From an uncultured Selenomonadales bacterium (GTDB lineage: Bacteria > Bacillota > Negativicutes > Selenomonadales > Selenomonadaceae): 18,553 nucleotides of DNA. The translations under genes and the position numbers were made by a program. Location: positions 1 through 18,553 of the forward strand of contig CAMVAG010000016.1 of NCBI GenBank assembly GCA_947165405.1. Reading direction: 5' to 3'. The notes under the pieces were generated by a model. The model was given only the letters and a program-made list of their open reading frames with translations, did not search any database and was not told the origin of the DNA. Positions 15,491 to 18,553 of the stretch are shown here, piece after piece (position 1 is the stretch's first letter; every line of letters begins with the position of its first letter).

Positions 15491-18400
15491 CAAGTTTCCA
15501 TGCCTTCAAACGTAGTTTGCACAGGCTTTGGCGGTTTACTTTGCATGAATTCGGCGCGCTTGCTCAAAATGTCTTGCCACTCGACAACAAGCTCGTTATA
15601 GACGGTGCCTTCTTTCGCCCAATTCTTTTTCTCGCAAATGTTGTAAAGCCGATAAGCCAAATTCTTCAGCGATTCGGTGTCGCCGTCAAACTTCGCAAGC
15701 AATTCGCCGCAACCGACAATGCCCAACTCGCCGAAAACTTTTACGAGGCTCTGAACCCAAAGCCACGCGCAATTTGCCTCGACAAGATTTTTAATCCAAT
15801 CTTTTTCAAGCTGTTTGTTTTCGTCAAGCAAATTAATTTCGTCACGGGATTTAAGTTGCACTATTCCGCGCCCGGAAATTACCGCGCCCGAATCCTTAAG
15901 ACCGTCGACTGAAATATTTTTCGCACGTGCCAATACATCTGCCGCGCCGAAAAGAATTGCGTTGAAGGCGTTCTGCGTGAACAGCTCGACGCAAAATTGA
16001 CTTGCCGAATCAAGCCGCCGACTTTGTCCGTTAAAATATTCGTCCAGCTCGGCGTTGATTATCTTCAGCGCGTCGCGAACACTCAACTCGTTGTCGTTCA
16101 TGTCGGTGATTCGTTCGTAGCGCGAATAGACGCTGATGCCCGGACCGATTGCCGCTTGTGCCATGTCCACCGGCGCAATATTTGCCTGCTGCATTTTGTC
16201 AAGCGCGCTTCGCAATTCCGCTTTGAGCTCGCGCAAAAATTCGTTCTTGTCGCAAAGATTATTTTCCGGCGGGCGTTTCCGGCAAGCCAACACTATCGAC
16301 GACGCCAAAGCATTTGAATCATTATCGCGCATTCGTCCGGGTCGTTCTGTTCGTACAGGTAATGTTGCCGTGATTTGAAAACCCGCGCGGATTAAAGCCG
16401 TCAACATTGTCTCCCAGCCCGTCGAAGCCGAATCGGATTCTTTTTGCTTGAACGCGTAATAAATCGTGACGGGAAAATCTTCGCGGGCAACGTCGTAAAT
16501 ATTTTGCAACGCCTTAAACATTCCGTCCTCAAAAAAATTTTTCGCGGCGGTTTTGTCGTTGTCGAAGCGGGCAGGCTCGGCGATAAGTTCCTCGTCTTTG
16601 CCAAAAGTCATGCGCCCGAAAAGTTGCGGATAAATATTCCTCAACGGGCGACGCATCCACACATAAAAAAATTCCGACAAATTCGCGTAGCCGATATTGT
16701 CATAATACGGCGGGTCAGTCGAAACGATAACTTTATCAAACGAAAATTTTTCAAGCGCGCTGTGCCGATTGACTTCGCCGCCAATCTTCGCGGGCAAATC
16801 TTTGACGCTTTTATAAATCCAGTCAAGCATGTTGTCAAAGCAGCCGCTTGATTTTGAAAAAGGATTCGCCTCCGCATAATACCAAACCATTGAAATTGCT
16901 TGCCGTCCAAAGACGTGTTCGACTTTTTCGCCGGGAGCATTCCAGATACAAAAGGAAGAATATTTATCAGCAAACCTATCAACTAAAAAAGCCAAGTACA
17001 CGGCGAGGGCGTCGGCATAATCTTTTGAGCCGCCGTCAGCTTGCACTTGGTCTTTGACTTCGGAAATTAAATCGCTGAAGGTCGTTAAAGCCGTCAGCTG
17101 TCTGTTCGTGAAAAGTTGATTCCATTCGGTTATGCCGTATTCTTGAACGCGGAAGCCCAGAGCTTTATCGGGCAGTTCGCCTTCGGGAAAACCTTCGGGC
17201 TTTTTGACGTCGGCAATTTTTTCGTGAAGTTCATCGGGCGCAAGATAAATTCTGCCGTGTTGACCTTCAGCGACAATCGCCATGAGTTGCGCGGACAATC
17301 TGCCGGCTTTGCCCTCGTTGCGGACGTGCTCAAGGGGAACATTCGCGCCGCAAAAAAGACAGCGTGCGCCGTTGCGATTGACGGTGCCTTCGGGAGCGTC
17401 GGAGCCGTTGCAGATTTCAAAGCGAATTTTATCGCCGTCGACAATCGGCTTGACGAAAACATTTTGCTTGGTCGAGAGCTTGAAGGAATGAACGAGCGGC
17501 ATTTTGTGTCGGCAAGCGGGATTGGAACAAGTGACGGTTCGCGCCCAAAGCCACGCGATAACGGTTTTGCCGTCAGCCTTCGGATAAAGTTTGCCGATTT
17601 TCTCAAAAGCTTTTTCCTTCAAGATTTTGCCGTAGTAGAGAATATCGTCGGCGAGACCTTGCGCGCCTTGCCACGTGTTGAGTAAATCTTTGTCGGGATT
17701 GACGGGCGGTTGATTTTTAAACTTGGCGGGCAGTTCAATCATCGCCTTGTTAATCATGACGGCGACGGGATTCAAATCGGAAGCAAACGCCTTCAAGCCG
17801 AGCCGTTGAGCCTCAAGAGGAATCGTACCTCCTCCGGCGAAGGGGTCAAACACTGCAGGCAGTTCATCGCCGACGGATTTTTTTATTTCGTCAAATGCTT
17901 TGGCAAAAATTTTTTCGTTGCCGCTGTTCTCCCATTCGACGAGCTCACCAATGATTTTAAATAAACGTTCGCGCTCTGCTTGTTGAGCTTCGGGCGTCGG
18001 AAATTTTTCTTCATGTTCGGACGGGTCATCAATCAGCGACGCAAATAAAACAGCCCGCGCCGTTGCCAGCGGACGCCGCGCCCACCAAAGATGCAGTGTC
18101 GAGGGGTGTCCGTGTCGAATAGATTTTTCACGCGCCGATGCCTTGTTGATAACGTCAAGCGGCAGTGCCACTTCGATTAATTTTTTCGTTGAAGTCATCT
18201 CCCTTGCACATTTTATTATTTCGAGATAAGCGCGGTCGAAAACTTCTTCGTTGCCGCTGTTCTCCCATTCGACGAGCTCACCAATGATTTTAAATAAACG
18301 TTCGCGCTCTGCTTGTTGAGCTTCGGGCGTCGGAAATTTTTCTTCATGTTCGGACGGGTCATCAATCAGCGACGCAAATAAAACAGCCCGCGCCGTTGCC

Positions 18401-18534
18401 AGCGGACGCCGCGCCCACCAAAGATGCAGTGTCGAGGGGTGTCCGTGTCGAATAGATTTTTCACGCGCCGATGCCTTGTTGATAACGTCAAGCGGCAGTG
18501 CCACTTCGATTAATTTTTTCTTCAGCCCAAACAC
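15490..18534 (-). CDS. DUF1156 (COG1743) DNA methyltransferase with a duplicated N-terminal domain
   Basis: Predicted DNA methylase, 1014 residues from GTG 18534. The SAM-binding motif I is DPFAGGGT (230-237) and catalytic motif IV is DPPYY (607-611). Between them lies a cysteine-pair insertion (C336/C341 and C392/C395) that looks like a zinc ribbon. The DUF1156 N-terminus (KKLIEVALPLD...SIRHGHPSTLHLWWARRPL) occurs twice, at residues 6-96 and 117-207, with identical sequence. Removing one copy would leave 903 residues, closer to what I expect for the family. The link MTSTKKLIEV at 113-122 resembles a normal start of this family, so the true start of a shorter protein may be ATG 18198. The first start is also odd: GTG 18534 directly abuts AAGGAG, while an in-frame CTG at 18525 has good spacing (8 bases). 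Modification role in a restriction- or defence-like system is inferred. Confidence 0.85.
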   Translation of the reverse strand: MFGLKKKLIEVALPLDVINKASAREKSIRHGHPSTLHLWWARRPLATARAVLFASLIDDPSEHEEKFPTPEAQQAERERLFKIIGELVEWENSGNEEVFDRAYLEIIKCAREMTSTKKLIEVALPLDVINKASAREKSIRHGHPSTLHLWWARRPLATARAVLFASLIDDPSEHEEKFPTPEAQQAERERLFKIIGELVEWENSGNEKIFAKAFDEIKKSVGDELPAVFDPFAGGGTIPLEAQRLGLKAFASDLNPVAVMINKAMIELPAKFKNQPPVNPDKDLLNTWQGAQGLADDILYYGKILKEKAFEKIGKLYPKADGKTVIAWLWARTVTCSNPACRHKMPLVHSFKLSTKQNVFVKPIVDGDKIRFEICNGSDAPEGTVNRNGARCLFCGANVPLEHVRNEGKAGRLSAQLMAIVAEGQHGRIYLAPDELHEKIADVKKPEGFPEGELPDKALGFRVQEYGITEWNQLFTNRQLTALTTFSDLISEVKDQVQADGGSKDYADALAVYLAFLVDRFADKYSSFCIWNAPGEKVEHVFGRQAISMVWYYAEANPFSKSSGCFDNMLDWIYKSVKDLPAKIGGEVNRHSALEKFSFDKVIVSTDPPYYDNIGYANLSEFFYVWMRRPLRNIYPQLFGRMTFGKDEELIAEPARFDNDKTAAKNFFEDGMFKALQNIYDVAREDFPVTIYYAFKQKESDSASTGWETMLTALIRAGFQITATLPVRTERPGRMRDNDSNALASSIVLACRKRPPENNLCDKNEFLRELKAELRSALDKMQQANIAPVDMAQAAIGPGISVYSRYERITDMNDNELSVRDALKIINAELDEYFNGQSRRLDSASQFCVELFTQNAFNAILFGAADVLARAKNISVDGLKDSGAVISGRGIVQLKSRDEINLLDENKQLEKDWIKNLVEANCAWLWVQSLVKVFGELGIVGCGELLAKFDGDTESLKNLAYRLYNICEKKNWAKEGTVYNELVVEWQDILSKRAEFMQSKPPKPVQTTFEGMET
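17914..18187. repeat. Perfect 274-bp direct repeat, copy proximal to the methylase core
   Basis: Read base by base, this block is identical to 18247-18520. The offset is 333 bp (111 codons), so the reading frame is kept. It encodes the DUF1156 N-terminal segment at residues 117-207 and leads directly into the SAM-binding domain. Confidence 0.95.
18247..18520. repeat. Perfect 274-bp direct repeat, copy at the gene's 5' end
   Basis: Identical to 17914-18187, separated from it by 59 bp that are not repeated. It encodes residues 6-96. Identity stops abruptly at both ends. The flanking bases upstream of each copy are similar in layout (AAGGAGGTG here, AAGGGAGATG before the other), as if both were once gene starts. 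Confidence 0.95.
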
Positions 18535-18553
18535 CTCCTTAACACAAAAAAAT

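Noticed and set aside
17914..18520. CRISPR or transposon explanation for the repeats
   Set aside because: There are only two long coding copies, no terminal inverted repeats, no transposase and no spacer array.
1..18553. Many short AAAATTTT-like tracts as regulatory repeats
   Set aside because: They are scattered through coding regions on both strands and follow from Lys/Ile/Asn/Phe codons in this genome.

Overview
The window looks like a stretch of chromosome from an anaerobic, lactate-using, low-to-medium GC bacterium of the Firmicutes type, possibly Negativicutes. The grounds are strong Shine-Dalgarno sites, an EtfAB-coupled lactate dehydrogenase with a lactate racemase, and Firmicutes-like protein sequences. 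This placement is an inference; there is no rRNA or other marker here. Coding density is very high, and no gap between genes exceeds about 80 bases. The sequence starts 25 bases before a gene and ends 19 bases before another, so it may be a whole contig cut at both ends.

Region 1 (26-4712, + strand) is a lactate oxidation operon: EtfB, EtfA with an N-terminal Fe-S module, a GlcD/LctD-type FAD dehydrogenase, and a LarA-type nickel-pincer lactate racemase. This matches the lctBCD...F layout known from Acetobacterium woodii, without the permease. Racemase plus D-lactate dehydrogenase would let both lactate isomers feed electrons into the Etf, probably by flavin-based electron confurcation with NAD and ferredoxin.

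Region 2 (4720-12186) starts with a serine beta-lactamase-fold hydrolase on the minus strand. It is divergent from a six-gene + strand operon: an M15-family metallopeptidase (TTG start) translationally coupled to a complete Opp/Dpp ABC importer (A-B-C-D-F). The two sides share an 81-base intergenic region with overlapping, oppositely oriented -10 boxes. The M15 plus ABCDF layout recalls the E. coli ddpXABCDF D-Ala-D-Ala system, so murein-peptide or D-amino-acid peptide scavenging is a reasonable hypothesis.

Region 3 (12183-18534, minus strand) is a candidate defence module of two large genes. The upstream one is a DUF1156 (COG1743) DNA methyltransferase. The downstream one is a DUF499 P-loop ATPase with an N-terminal Swt1-like HEPN domain bearing an Rx4H motif. 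A hairpin flanked by A- and T-runs, a likely bidirectional terminator, lies between them. The 5' end of the methyltransferase contains a perfect 274-bp direct repeat at an offset of 333 bp. This repeats 91 residues in frame and is the oddest feature of the window. It may be a real duplication, a fusion of paralogues, or an assembly artefact at a contig end.
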